From positions 1 through 12,861 of the forward strand of contig JABMRA010000105.1 of the NCBI GenBank assembly GCA_013202925.1: a stretch of 12,861 nucleotides of DNA. The letters run 5' to 3'. The DNA comes from Candidatus Omnitrophota bacterium (GTDB lineage Bacteria > Omnitrophota > Gorgyraeia > Gorgyraeales > Gorgyraeaceae). The notes beneath the pieces are model-generated. The model saw only the letters and a program-made list of their open reading frames with translations, did no database searches and had not been told where the DNA came from. The position numbers were made by a program, and so were the translations under genes. Below, piece after piece: positions 6,941-12,861 of the stretch (position 1 is its first letter; each line of letters opens with the position of its first letter).

Positions 6941-7987
6941 ATGCTGCTGGAACCTATTAAATGGAAGGCAAATGCGATAGTTTTTATTGATCAGACAGAA
7001 TTGCCTGCCAGATTGAAATATATACGCTGCAGGGATATCGACAGGCTCTGCGAGGCAATAAAAAAACTGAGTATACGCGGCGCGCCCCTTATAGGCGTTT
7101 CTGTTGCGCTGGGGTATGCGCTGGCTGCAATAAATTCAAAGGCGAAGACCATTAGCGGCCTGAAAAAGGATTTGAAGGCCGCCTGCGGCAAACTAAAGAA
7201 GACAAGGCCGACCGCAGTAAATCTTTTCTGGGCATTGAAGAGGATGGAGGATAGGTTTTCATCGATTTCAAAAGGAGATTGCTTCACCCCTTCGGGGTTC
7301 GCAATGACAAATATCAAAAAGGAGATTTTAAAAGAGGCCCTCGCTATCTTGACCCAAGACAGGGCAATGTGCCGCGAGATCGGCAGGAACGGCGCAAGGC
7401 TTATTAAAAACAACGATGTGGTCCTGACGCACTGCAATGCAGGCATGCTTGCAACAGCCGGATACGGCACTGCGCTTTCTATTTTTTACGAGGCAAAAAA
7501 ACAGGGCAAGAGATTCAAGGTGTATGCAGGCGAGACAAGGCCCCTGATGCAGGGTTCGCGGCTTACCATGTGGGAACTCATGAAGAACGGCATTGACGCT
7601 ACGCTCATATGCGATGATATGGCAGCTGCTACGATAAGGGATAAAGGCGTAAAGAAGATCATTGTGGGCGCTGACAGGATCGCGCGGAACGGAGACGCTG
7701 CGAACAAGATCGGCACGTACGGACTTTCAGTGCTCGCCAGGCACCACGGCATACCGTTTTATGTTGCTGCGCCGAGCTCTACGATAGACAGGGATATGAC
7801 CACAGGCAAGGCAATCCCGATAGAGGAAAGAAAACAGGAGGAGCTTATATATATAGGTAAGAAAATGACCGCGCCGGAAAAGGCAAAGGTATACAACCCT
7901 GCGTTTGACGTGACCCCGCATCAATTGATAACAGCAATAATAACCGAATCAGGTGTTTATGAGAATAAGAGATTTGGGAGAATTTGA
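6941..7987 (+). CDS. mtnA: S-methyl-5-thioribose-1-phosphate isomerase
   Basis: 348 residues from ATG 6941, chosen over ATG 6935 because GAGGAG (6929-6934) then has a 6-bp spacer. Converts methylthioribose-1-phosphate to methylthioribulose-1-phosphate in methionine salvage. Motifs: RGAPLIG (46-52), RPTAVNLFWAL, the catalytic cysteine C165 in THCNAGMLATAGYGTAL, AGETRPLMQGSRLTMWEL, the catalytic Asp D245 in GADRIARNGD, and VAAPSSTID. Residues 112-123 (GDCFTPSGFAMT) are encoded by a palindromic repeat (7274-7309) and lie in the variable linker between the N-terminal and catalytic parts, so activity is probably kept. No other salvage genes are nearby; the enzyme may act in a shunt that disposes of methylthioadenosine. 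eIF2B-alpha-type relatives are the main alternative, but the motifs favour MtnA. Confidence 0.93.
   Translation: MLLEPIKWKANAIVFIDQTELPARLKYIRCRDIDRLCEAIKKLSIRGAPLIGVSVALGYALAAINSKAKTISGLKKDLKAACGKLKKTRPTAVNLFWALKRMEDRFSSISKGDCFTPSGFAMTNIKKEILKEALAILTQDRAMCREIGRNGARLIKNNDVVLTHCNAGMLATAGYGTALSIFYEAKKQGKRFKVYAGETRPLMQGSRLTMWELMKNGIDATLICDDMAAATIRDKGVKKIIVGADRIARNGDAANKIGTYGLSVLARHHGIPFYVAAPSSTIDRDMTTGKAIPIEERKQEELIYIGKKMTAPEKAKVYNPAFDVTPHQLITAIITESGVYENKRFGRI
7274..7309. repeat. In-frame palindromic element inside mtnA
   Basis: 36 bp, read in frame by mtnA. It starts GGAGATTGC and ends GCAATGACA. Complementary pieces are ATTGC/GCAAT (7278-7282 with 7301-7305) and ACCCC/GGGGT (7286-7290 with 7294-7298) around a TTC loop. 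Its ends, GAGATTGCTT and CGCAATGAC, match those of the element at 10068-10112 upstream of alr. The ends look like a widespread class of short bacterial palindromic repeats; Rickettsia palindromic elements are known to insert in frame in genes in the same way. Confidence 0.8.
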
Positions 7988-8861
7988 CCTTATAGAGAGG
8001 ATATCCGGACGCGTAAAACTATCCAGCCGGGTCGTGAAAGGCATAGGAGATGATGCGGCTGTCCTGAGTTACAAAAAGGATAAGTATCTATTGTTTACCT
8101 CTGACATGCTCGTGGAGGGCCGCCATTTTTGTAGACGTTCAGGCGGGTATCTGATAGGGAAAAAATCCCTGTCAGTCAATGTCAGTGATATTGCGGCAAT
8201 GGGCGGGATACCTCTATCTGCGGTGATATCCCTGGGCGTGCCGGGCTCTTTGGGTCTTAAGTATGCAGATGAACTCTATAGAGGCATCAGGGCAGTTGCC
8301 AAAAGATTTAAAATAGACCTTGTAGGCGGGGATACGGTCAGCTCTGAGAAGATAATTATAAATATCGCGCTCCTGGGAGAGGTAGAGAAAAAGAACCTGG
8401 TTTTACGCAGCGGCGCCAGAAAAGGCGACCTGGTATTTCTCACCGGTGCTATTGGCGGTTCGTCCAAAGGCAGGCACCTTGGTTTTACGCCGCGCTTAAA
8501 AGAGGCGCGTTTTTTAGCAAAGAACTTCAGGGTCCATTCCATGATAGATGTCTCTGACGGGCTTTTGGCTGACCTTGGGCATATCCTGGAATCGAGCAGG
8601 GTGCGCGGCGCAGTTATCCATGAAGATGATATCCCTGTTTCAAAGGCAGCAAAGGATTTTAATTCAGCTGTGATAGAAGGAGAGGATTTTGAACTGGTTT
8701 TTACAGTGTCGCGGGATGAGGCAAAGACATTGATGCAGTCGTGGCCTTTTAAGACGCGGCTTTCAAGGATCGGCGAGGTCTGCAGGGCCAAAGGATTATA
8801 CCTGGTAAGAAAGACCGGCAAGAAAGCCAAGGTAGGGCCGCTTGGCTATACACATTTTTGA
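7959..8861 (+). CDS. thiL: Thiamine-monophosphate kinase
   Basis: 300 residues from ATG 7959; a GTG at 7953 would add two residues. AGG at 7951-7953 gives the ATG a better-spaced, though weak, ribosome binding site. It phosphorylates thiamine monophosphate with ATP to the active cofactor thiamine diphosphate. Family landmarks: GIGDDAAV (28-35), TSDMLVEGRHF (48-57), VNVSDIAAMGG (73-83), LVGGDTVSS (121-129), IDVSDGLLADLGHI (196-209) and GEDFELVFTV (241-250), which supply the acidic Mg/ATP ligands of the PurM-like fold. The start lies 29 bp inside mtnA, implying coupled translation. No TPP riboswitch or other thiamine genes are seen in the window. Confidence 0.95.
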   Translation: MRIRDLGEFDLIERISGRVKLSSRVVKGIGDDAAVLSYKKDKYLLFTSDMLVEGRHFCRRSGGYLIGKKSLSVNVSDIAAMGGIPLSAVISLGVPGSLGLKYADELYRGIRAVAKRFKIDLVGGDTVSSEKIIINIALLGEVEKKNLVLRSGARKGDLVFLTGAIGGSSKGRHLGFTPRLKEARFLAKNFRVHSMIDVSDGLLADLGHILESSRVRGAVIHEDDIPVSKAAKDFNSAVIEGEDFELVFTVSRDEAKTLMQSWPFKTRLSRIGEVCRAKGLYLVRKTGKKAKVGPLGYTHF

Positions 8862-8914
8862 TAATCGCGGAACTACGCAGAACATAACGCGGAACATATG
8901 CGGAAGTTATAACT
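8862..8914. repeat. GCGGAAC short tandem repeat before tsaE
   Basis: Four near-identical octamers in 41 bp: CGCGGAAC at 8866, CGCAGAAC at 8876, CGCGGAAC at 8888 and TGCGGAAG at 8899, with spacings of 10, 12 and 11 bp separated by AT-rich links (TA, ATAA, ATA). The last unit supplies GGAAG (8902-8906), 8 bp before the tsaE start, so it may act as the ribosome binding site. Confidence 0.75.
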
Positions 8915-9334
8915 ATGCTTACATGTAGCCCAGAAGAGACAATGGAGTTAGGCGAGAAGCTGGCAAAGAGGTTGTCGAGGGGCGACGTGGTCGCCCTCTG
9001 CGGTGACCTGGGCAGCGGCAAGACCACTTTTACAAAAGGCATCGGAAAGGGTCTTGGCGTAAATAATACCAGACAGATAAACAGCCCTACCTTTGTCCTG
9101 ATAAAGGAATACGAGGCAAGGATCCCGATATATCATATCGATCTATACAGGCTGGATAATCTAAAGGCAATAGAGGACATTGCCATAGAAGAATATATTT
9201 ACGGAGACGGTATTGCTGTTATAGAATGGGCGGAAAAGATAGAAAGCATCCTGCCTAAAAAACACATTACCGTGAAATTTCAGATTAAAGACGAGAACAA
9301 GAGAGAGATAGAGATTGAAGATCTTAGGCATTGA
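8915..9334 (+). CDS. tsaE: tRNA t6A-modification ATPase TsaE
   Basis: 139 residues, family-typical. The P-loop GDLGSGKT is at residues 30-37. SPTF (57-60), the switch-like HIDLYRL (74-80) and VIEWAEKI (102-109) are diagnostic. TsaE binds and hydrolyses ATP and works with TsaB and TsaD to transfer threonylcarbamoyl to adenosine 37 of ANN-decoding tRNAs in the cytoplasm. tsaB follows with a 20-bp overlap, which supports the assignment. tsaD and tsaC are not in the window. The likely ribosome binding site GGAAG comes from the repeat just upstream. Confidence 0.95.
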   Translation: MLTCSPEETMELGEKLAKRLSRGDVVALCGDLGSGKTTFTKGIGKGLGVNNTRQINSPTFVLIKEYEARIPIYHIDLYRLDNLKAIEDIAIEEYIYGDGIAVIEWAEKIESILPKKHITVKFQIKDENKREIEIEDLRH

Positions 9335-9974
9335 TACAAGTTCTGAGTTTTTGAGCATTGCATTGAGCAAGGATAAAGATATTATTGCTGAAGAGGAGCA
9401 TCTACTTGACAGGCAGCATTCGAGCCTATTGGTGCCAAAAGTCAGTGCAATGCTGCGTAAGGCCGCTATCTCCATACGCGACGTGGATGCCTTTGTAATA
9501 GGATTAGGGCCGGGTTCGTTTACGGGCCTGCGCATAGGCGTGAGCACAGTAAAGGGTTTCGGCATTGCCACGGGAAGGCCATGCGTCGGGGTGCCGAGCA
9601 TTGATGCGTTGGCATTGAACGCAGGCAAGGCAGCAAAGACAATAGTCCCTGTCATTGACGCAAAGAGGAAGAATCTATACAGCGTGATATATAAAGAGGA
9701 GAACGGCCGCATTGTCAGGAAATCGAAATATCTCCTGCTGGGTGTAGACAAACTTATGAAAAAGGTAAAAGGGCCCGCAGTTTTTTTAGGCAACGGCTTA
9801 GGCCTTTACAGAAAAGAGATACAGCGTTTCAATAAAAAGGCCCTGTTTTTAGATGAGGGATACTGGTATCCAAAGGCAGGTAATTTAATAAGATTGGCAA
9901 AGATACGCAAGGGCGCGAAATTGACAGCGCTTCAGCCAATGTATCTATACCCAAAAGACTGCCAGGTGAAATGA
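9315..9974 (+). CDS. tsaB: tRNA t6A-modification protein TsaB
   Basis: 219 residues starting at TTG 9315. I accept the TTG because the next residues, KILGIDTSSEFLSIAL, are the canonical start of the ASKHA fold and no closer ATG exists. The hallmark GLGPGSFTGLR lies at residues 63-73 and is followed by GVSTVKG. TsaB is the inactive homologue that dimerises with TsaD and bridges to TsaE in t6A synthesis. It begins 20 bp inside tsaE, so the two are probably translated together. The C-terminal part is shorter and less conserved, as usual in the family. Confidence 0.94.
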   Translation: MKILGIDTSSEFLSIALSKDKDIIAEEEHLLDRQHSSLLVPKVSAMLRKAAISIRDVDAFVIGLGPGSFTGLRIGVSTVKGFGIATGRPCVGVPSIDALALNAGKAAKTIVPVIDAKRKNLYSVIYKEENGRIVRKSKYLLLGVDKLMKKVKGPAVFLGNGLGLYRKEIQRFNKKALFLDEGYWYPKAGNLIRLAKIRKGAKLTALQPMYLYPKDCQVK

Positions 9975-10067
9975 GCACATCGTTTAGGACGCGTTTTGTG
10001 CGGCGTAAACGATAAGTGCGAATTTTATCCCGAGGATGCGACGAATAGGAGTATTCGAGGGATCTCT
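9975..10067. repeat. Hairpin-rich repeat block between tsaB and alr
   Basis: The gap holds two stem-loops. The first has arms GCAC-ATCGTTTA (9975-9986) and TAAACGAT-AA-GTGC (10006-10019); it pairs perfectly apart from a 2-nt bulge. The second has ATCCC/GGGAT (10027-10031 with 10059-10063) and CGAAT/ATTCG (10042-10046 with 10053-10057). A short open frame crosses the block (9996-10184), but its composition looks like read-through of repeat. No T-tract follows either stem, so they do not look like standard terminators. Confidence 0.65.
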
Positions 10068-10112
10068 GAGATTGCTTTGGTAACTCACTTACGAGGCTTT
10101 CCTCGCAATGAC
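10068..10112. repeat. GAGATTGC...GCAATGAC palindromic element before alr
   Basis: 45 bp with terminal inverted repeats ATTGC (10071-10075) and GCAAT (10105-10109), and an inner hairpin GAGG/CCTC near 10093-10104. Its ends match the element inside mtnA (7274-7309), but the interior differs. Its right end supplies an ATG (10108) in frame with alr. Confidence 0.75.
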
Positions 10113-10128
10113 GAAAGAGAGAGCAAGC

Positions 10129-11247
10129 ATGAGATTTTACAGGCCGACATTTGCAGAGATAGATCTGGGCGCGATACGCTATAATCTGCGCAGGATAAAG
10201 CAGATCGTCGGCAAGGACATCAAGATACTGGCTGTGGTAAAGGCAGATGCGTATGGCCATGGGATGAAAGAGGTCTCCAGGGCAATTGTCAAAGAGGGCG
10301 TGGATTACCTCGGCGTGACCTCCTTGGATGAGGCGCGTGAGCTGCGCCAGGCAGGAATAAAGAATAAGATCATTGTACTGGGCGCGATCCTGCCTGAAGA
10401 GGCAGAAGGCGTACTGAGATTCAATGTGATCCAGACGGTCTCGGATCTGCGTATTGCAAAAGCGCTTTCCAGACTCGGACAGGCAAAAAATAAGACAGTA
10501 AAGGTGCACGTGAAGATCGATACAGGCATGGGCAGGCTCGGTTTCTGGCATGAAGAGGCAGTGGACATTGTAAAAAAGATCGCATCGCTCAAAAATATAG
10601 TTATAGACGGTATCTTTACGCATTTTCCAAGTGCCGAGGATGACAGGGCCTTTACCCGCAGGCAGATAAGCGATTTCAATGCCATTGTAGAGGAGTTGTG
10701 GCGCAACAATATTGATATACCCGTGAAGCATGCCTCAAACAGCATGGCGCTTGTGGATTTTAAGGATTCACATATGAATATGGTCAGGCCGGGACTTATT
10801 ATGTATGGCCTGTATCCAAAGACGAGTCTGGCGAAGAGGCTAAGGTTGAAGCCAGCCCTGAGATTAAAGACCAAGGTCTGCCATGTAAGGCCTGCACCAA
10901 AAGGCCGAAGCATAAGTTACGGAAGGACGTTTATCGTGAAAAGGCCGACAAGGATCGCTACGATCCCCGTAGGTTACGGAGACGGCTATTCAAGGCATTT
11001 ATCAAACAAGGGCCATGTCTTGATCAAAGGCAAGCGCGCGTCAATAGTAGGCAGGGTCTGCATGGATATGAGCATGGTGGACGTGGGCAATTTAAAGACA
11101 GTGAGGCCTGGCAGTGACGTAGTTTTAATAGGCGCGCAGGGCAAAGAAATGATAACAGCAGGAGAGATAGCGAGGCTTACCAATACGATACCGTACGAGG
11201 TGGTCTGTAATATAGGCCGCCGCGTTCCAAGGATATATAAAGACTAG
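10129..11247 (+). CDS. alr: Alanine racemase
   Basis: 372 residues from ATG 10129. An in-frame ATG at 10108 would add seven residues (MTKERAS) encoded mostly by repeat; I prefer 10129 because FYRPTFAEIDLGAIRYNL is the usual start and a purine-rich GAGAGAG precedes it. It is a PLP enzyme of fold type III that interconverts L- and D-alanine for peptidoglycan. The PLP lysine K38 is in VVKADAYGHG, and the opposing catalytic tyrosine Y264 is in SISYGRTF. VKIDTGMGRLGF, VRPGLIMYGLYP and VCMDMSMVDV are further signatures. Length is normal. greA follows 10 bp later. Presence of alr implies a peptidoglycan wall, unless D-Ala is needed for something else. Confidence 0.96.
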   Translation: MRFYRPTFAEIDLGAIRYNLRRIKQIVGKDIKILAVVKADAYGHGMKEVSRAIVKEGVDYLGVTSLDEARELRQAGIKNKIIVLGAILPEEAEGVLRFNVIQTVSDLRIAKALSRLGQAKNKTVKVHVKIDTGMGRLGFWHEEAVDIVKKIASLKNIVIDGIFTHFPSAEDDRAFTRRQISDFNAIVEELWRNNIDIPVKHASNSMALVDFKDSHMNMVRPGLIMYGLYPKTSLAKRLRLKPALRLKTKVCHVRPAPKGRSISYGRTFIVKRPTRIATIPVGYGDGYSRHLSNKGHVLIKGKRASIVGRVCMDMSMVDVGNLKTVRPGSDVVLIGAQGKEMITAGEIARLTNTIPYEVVCNIGRRVPRIYKD

Positions 11248-11257
11248 GAGGCATATC

Positions 11258-11731
11258 ATGTCAGAAGGGATATTCCTGACCAGGGCAGGATATGAAAAGC
11301 TCAGGGAGGAACTGAAGAAGCTCAGAGGTCTAAAGAGAAGAGAGATAGCAGATGCGCTTGAAAAGGCAAGGCAACTGGGAGATCTGAGCGAGAACGCAGA
11401 GTATGACTCAGCCAAACAGTCTCAGGATATAAACGAAAGAAAGATCAATGAGCTTGAGAAAAAACTATCACAGGCCAGGATACTGGATAATGAGAACATC
11501 TCCAGTGATAAGGCCTATGTAGGGGCAAAACTGAAATTGGCAGACATGGAATCTGAGGAAGAGATACATTATATGCTCGTAACAGAGGACGAGGCTGATT
11601 TCAGCCAGGGCAGGATATCCATCTCGTCTCCTGTGGGTAAGGCTCTCCTGGGTAAGAAAAAAGGCGAGATCGTGAACATAAAGATCCCGGCAGGCATATT
11701 GAAATACAAGATCATGGAGATTTCCCGGTAA
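11258..11731 (+). CDS. greA: Transcript cleavage/elongation factor GreA
   Basis: 157 residues, normal length. A strong ribosome binding site AGGAGG (11246-11251, overlapping the alr stop) lies 6 bp before ATG 11258. The N-terminal antiparallel coiled coil (about 8-75) carries the acidic tip in GDLSENAEYDSAK, where Asp and Glu coordinate the Mg2+ used to rescue backtracked RNA polymerase. The C-terminal FKBP-like domain has the family pattern ISSPVGKALLGKKKGEIV. It acts in the secondary channel of RNA polymerase. A GreB or Rnk-type assignment is less likely given the length and motifs. Confidence 0.95.
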   Translation: MSEGIFLTRAGYEKLREELKKLRGLKRREIADALEKARQLGDLSENAEYDSAKQSQDINERKINELEKKLSQARILDNENISSDKAYVGAKLKLADMESEEEIHYMLVTEDEADFSQGRISISSPVGKALLGKKKGEIVNIKIPAGILKYKIMEISR

Positions 11732-11750
11732 TGCATGCAGGACAAAATGG

Positions 11751-11781
11751 TTTACACTTTAGTCATTGACTAAAGTGTAAA
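11751..11781. repeat. Perfect 15-bp-arm palindrome upstream of the PPIase gene
   Basis: Arms TTTACACTTTAGTCA (11751-11765) and TGACTAAAGTGTAAA (11767-11781) are perfectly complementary around a single T. The stem is AT-rich and is followed by GTTTATTTAAAAT, not a run of T, so it is a poor intrinsic terminator. The symmetry suits a dimeric DNA-binding protein, or a dispersed hairpin element. The right arm contains TTGACT, a possible -35 box. Confidence 0.85.
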
Positions 11782-11794
11782 GTTTATTTAAAAT
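11767..11794 (+). promoter_or_regulatory. Candidate sigma70-type promoter overlapping the palindrome
   Basis: TTGACT (11767-11772) and TAAAAT (11789-11794) are separated by 16 bp; each matches consensus at 5 of 6 bases. Transcription would begin near 11801, about 20 bp before the PPIase start. Because the -35 box lies in the right arm of the palindrome, a protein bound there could block initiation. This is pattern matching only. Confidence 0.4.
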
Positions 11795-11820
11795 GAGAAG
11801 ATATATAGAGAGGGGGTAAA

Positions 11821-12786
11821 ATGGACACCAGAAAGGGTTTTTCTATAGTCTGCGCAGGCCTTATCCTGGCATTGGCGCTGGGTTGCAGCGGCAGTGAGGC
11901 CGCCCAGAAATACGCGGCAAAGGTAAACGGGGCAGGCATAAATCTTACATCCCTGGAGGCAGCAGTGAATAATTTTGTTGAAAACCAGAAGATGTTCGGG
12001 GTAGAGGTAAAAGAAGAGGACAAGGACAAGATAAGGAAGGATGTACTGGAGGAACTGATCTCCGCCGAGCTTTTGTATCAGGAAGCCAAAAAGGCAGGGC
12101 TTGGCGATCTGGGCAAGGCCATCGATGAGCAATACGAGAATATAAAGAAAGGGTTTGCCTCTGAGGAGGAATTCAAGAAGGCCTTAAAGGAGAGAGACGT
12201 AAGCGAGAAAGAACTTAAGGATGATGTAGAAAAAGGTGTTTATATAAGTACCTTTTTGGAAAAGAATATTTACAATAATATTGTTGTAACCGATGCAGAA
12301 AAGAAAGAGGAATACGAGAAAAACAAAGATAAGCTTGATATCCCTGAGCATGTAAGGGCAAGTCATATCCTGATCCGCACAGAGCCGGGCACGAGCGAAG
12401 ATGATAAAAATGCGGCAAAGGAAAAGATGGACGAGTTGAGGAAAAAGGCCCTGGCAGGCGAGGATTTTGCGGAACTGGCAAAGGCGAATTCAAACGACGG
12501 CTCAGCGTCTAACGGCGGGGACCTGGGTTATTTCAGAAGGGGCGATATGGTGAAGCCGTTTGAGGATGCCGCATTTGCTCTGCAAAACGGAGAGACAAGT
12601 GAGGTAATCGAGACACAATTCGGCTGCCATATAATAAGACTTACGGACAGAAAAGAGGCCCATACGTTGACGTATAGCGAGGTGGAAAAGGATATAGAGT
12701 CATTTGTATCGAATAGACACAGAAACGAGGAGCTTGGCAAGTTTGTAGAAGACCTAAGAAAATCTGCAAAAATAAAAATATATTAG
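11821..12786 (+). CDS. PrsA/SurA-like lipoprotein peptidyl-prolyl isomerase
   Basis: 321 residues. The N-terminus is a signal peptide with Lys/Arg (4-5), a hydrophobic core (9-20) and a lipobox-like ALGC ending at Cys22; Ala rather than Leu at -3 is slightly atypical. A SurA-N/PrsA-type charged helical region spans about 30-170. A parvulin (PPIC) domain covers about 176-276, with RASHILI, the F-x-ELA-x-x-x-S segment, GGDLGYF, MVKPFEDAAFAL and FGCHIIRL. It would be anchored at the outer face of the inner membrane or in the outer membrane and fold secreted proteins. The long acidic/basic helices give some low-complexity sequence. Start: AGGGGG (11811-11816) lies 4 bp before ATG 11821. It stands apart from greA by 89 bp with its own possible promoter. 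Confidence 0.92.
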   Translation: MDTRKGFSIVCAGLILALALGCSGSEAAQKYAAKVNGAGINLTSLEAAVNNFVENQKMFGVEVKEEDKDKIRKDVLEELISAELLYQEAKKAGLGDLGKAIDEQYENIKKGFASEEEFKKALKERDVSEKELKDDVEKGVYISTFLEKNIYNNIVVTDAEKKEEYEKNKDKLDIPEHVRASHILIRTEPGTSEDDKNAAKEKMDELRKKALAGEDFAELAKANSNDGSASNGGDLGYFRRGDMVKPFEDAAFALQNGETSEVIETQFGCHIIRLTDRKEAHTLTYSEVEKDIESFVSNRHRNEELGKFVEDLRKSAKIKIY

Positions 12787-12789
12787 TGA

Positions 12790-12834
12790 GGTCATGAGTT
12801 ATGTCAATCTTTGATTGACATAACTCATTTGACC
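12790..12834. repeat. Long hairpin downstream of the PPIase gene
   Basis: Arms ATGAGTTATGTCAAT (12794-12808) and ATTGACATAACTCAT (12814-12828) pair perfectly over a 5-nt loop. The stem extends through GGTC (12790-12793) and GACC (12831-12834) after a TT bulge. No T-tract follows, so an intrinsic terminator of the standard kind is not supported, although the position right after a stop codon would fit transcript-end protection. The right arm holds a perfect TTGACA, without a good -10 downstream. Confidence 0.8.
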
Positions 12835-12845
12835 GAACTTATCCC

Positions 12846-12861
12846 CCCTGCATTCTTGCAG
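12846..12861. other. Small inverted repeat cut by the window edge
   Basis: CCCCTGCATTCTTGCAG: CTGCA (12848-12852) and TGCAG (12857-12861) are complementary over TTCT. The stretch of C before it suggests the stem may continue with G beyond the edge. It may be the start of another repeat or a terminator. Confidence 0.35.

Noticed and set aside
7250..7320. Frameshift or disruption of mtnA by the inserted palindrome
   Set aside because: The frame stays open throughout, the insertion length is a multiple of three, and conserved motifs continue on both sides in the same frame.
9996..10184. Small + strand open frame overlapping the alr start
   Set aside because: It consists mostly of hairpin repeat DNA, runs into alr in another frame, and lacks a ribosome binding site or recognisable sequence.
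9829..10731. A 300-codon open frame on the reverse strand across tsaB and alr, with other long reverse frames at 6199-6795, 9161-9793 and 10305-10913
   Set aside because: They lie antisense to strongly recognised genes, show no known motifs, and carry the composition expected of shadow frames.
11751..11790. Rho-independent terminator after greA
   Set aside because: The stem is AT-rich and is not followed by a T-run; the position and the TTGACT/TAAAAT pair fit an operator-promoter better, though termination is not excluded.

Overview
The window is a dense, one-direction housekeeping cluster: every gene I can support lies on the + strand, many genes overlap or nearly touch, and there are no rRNA, tRNA, CRISPR, transposase or phage genes. 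The order is holB (3' end only) - ricT/PSP1 - metG - nifS/iscS-like - tatD - CPBP membrane protease - DUF362 ferredoxin-like protein - mtnA - thiL - tsaE - tsaB - alr - greA - PrsA/SurA-like lipoprotein PPIase. The holB-ricT-metG-tatD order resembles the tmk-holB-yaaT-metS-tatD neighbourhood of Firmicutes, but codon use, moderate GC and the abundance of several unrelated palindromic repeats fit an uncultured candidate phylum better. My best guess is Omnitrophota (OP3) or a relative. This is inference from general resemblance, with low confidence.

Left third (1-4654): end of the clamp-loader delta' gene, the iron-sulfur-type RicT protein, methionyl-tRNA synthetase, a cysteine desulfurase and a TatD nuclease. 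Middle (4797-8861): a membrane CPBP protease coupled by a 4-bp overlap to a DUF362/2x[4Fe-4S] protein, then the methylthioribose-1-phosphate isomerase and thiamine-phosphate kinase genes, which overlap by 29 bp. Right third (8915-12786): tsaE and tsaB, two of the partners for the tRNA t6A modification (overlapping by 20 bp, tsaB starting with TTG), alanine racemase, transcript-cleavage factor GreA and a secreted foldase.

The genes serve translation (metG, tsaE, tsaB), sulfur and cofactor supply (cysteine desulfurase, thiL, mtnA), cell-wall precursor supply (alr) and envelope protein folding. No defence system or new biosynthetic pathway is visible.

The unusual part is the non-coding and inserted DNA. 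All seven gaps longer than about 45 bp hold inverted or tandem repeats, and they fall into about six families: a two-copy TAACC-rich long inverted repeat (before metG and before the CPBP gene), a nested ACACAGAT family (before tatD), a GCGGAAC tandem repeat (before tsaE), a composite of hairpins (before alr), and two perfect 15-bp-arm hairpins flanking the lipoprotein gene. One further palindromic element, whose ends match those of an element before alr, sits in frame inside mtnA and adds about 12 residues to the enzyme. The TAACC element also runs into the 3' ends of ricT and tatD and supplies their stop codons in different frames.
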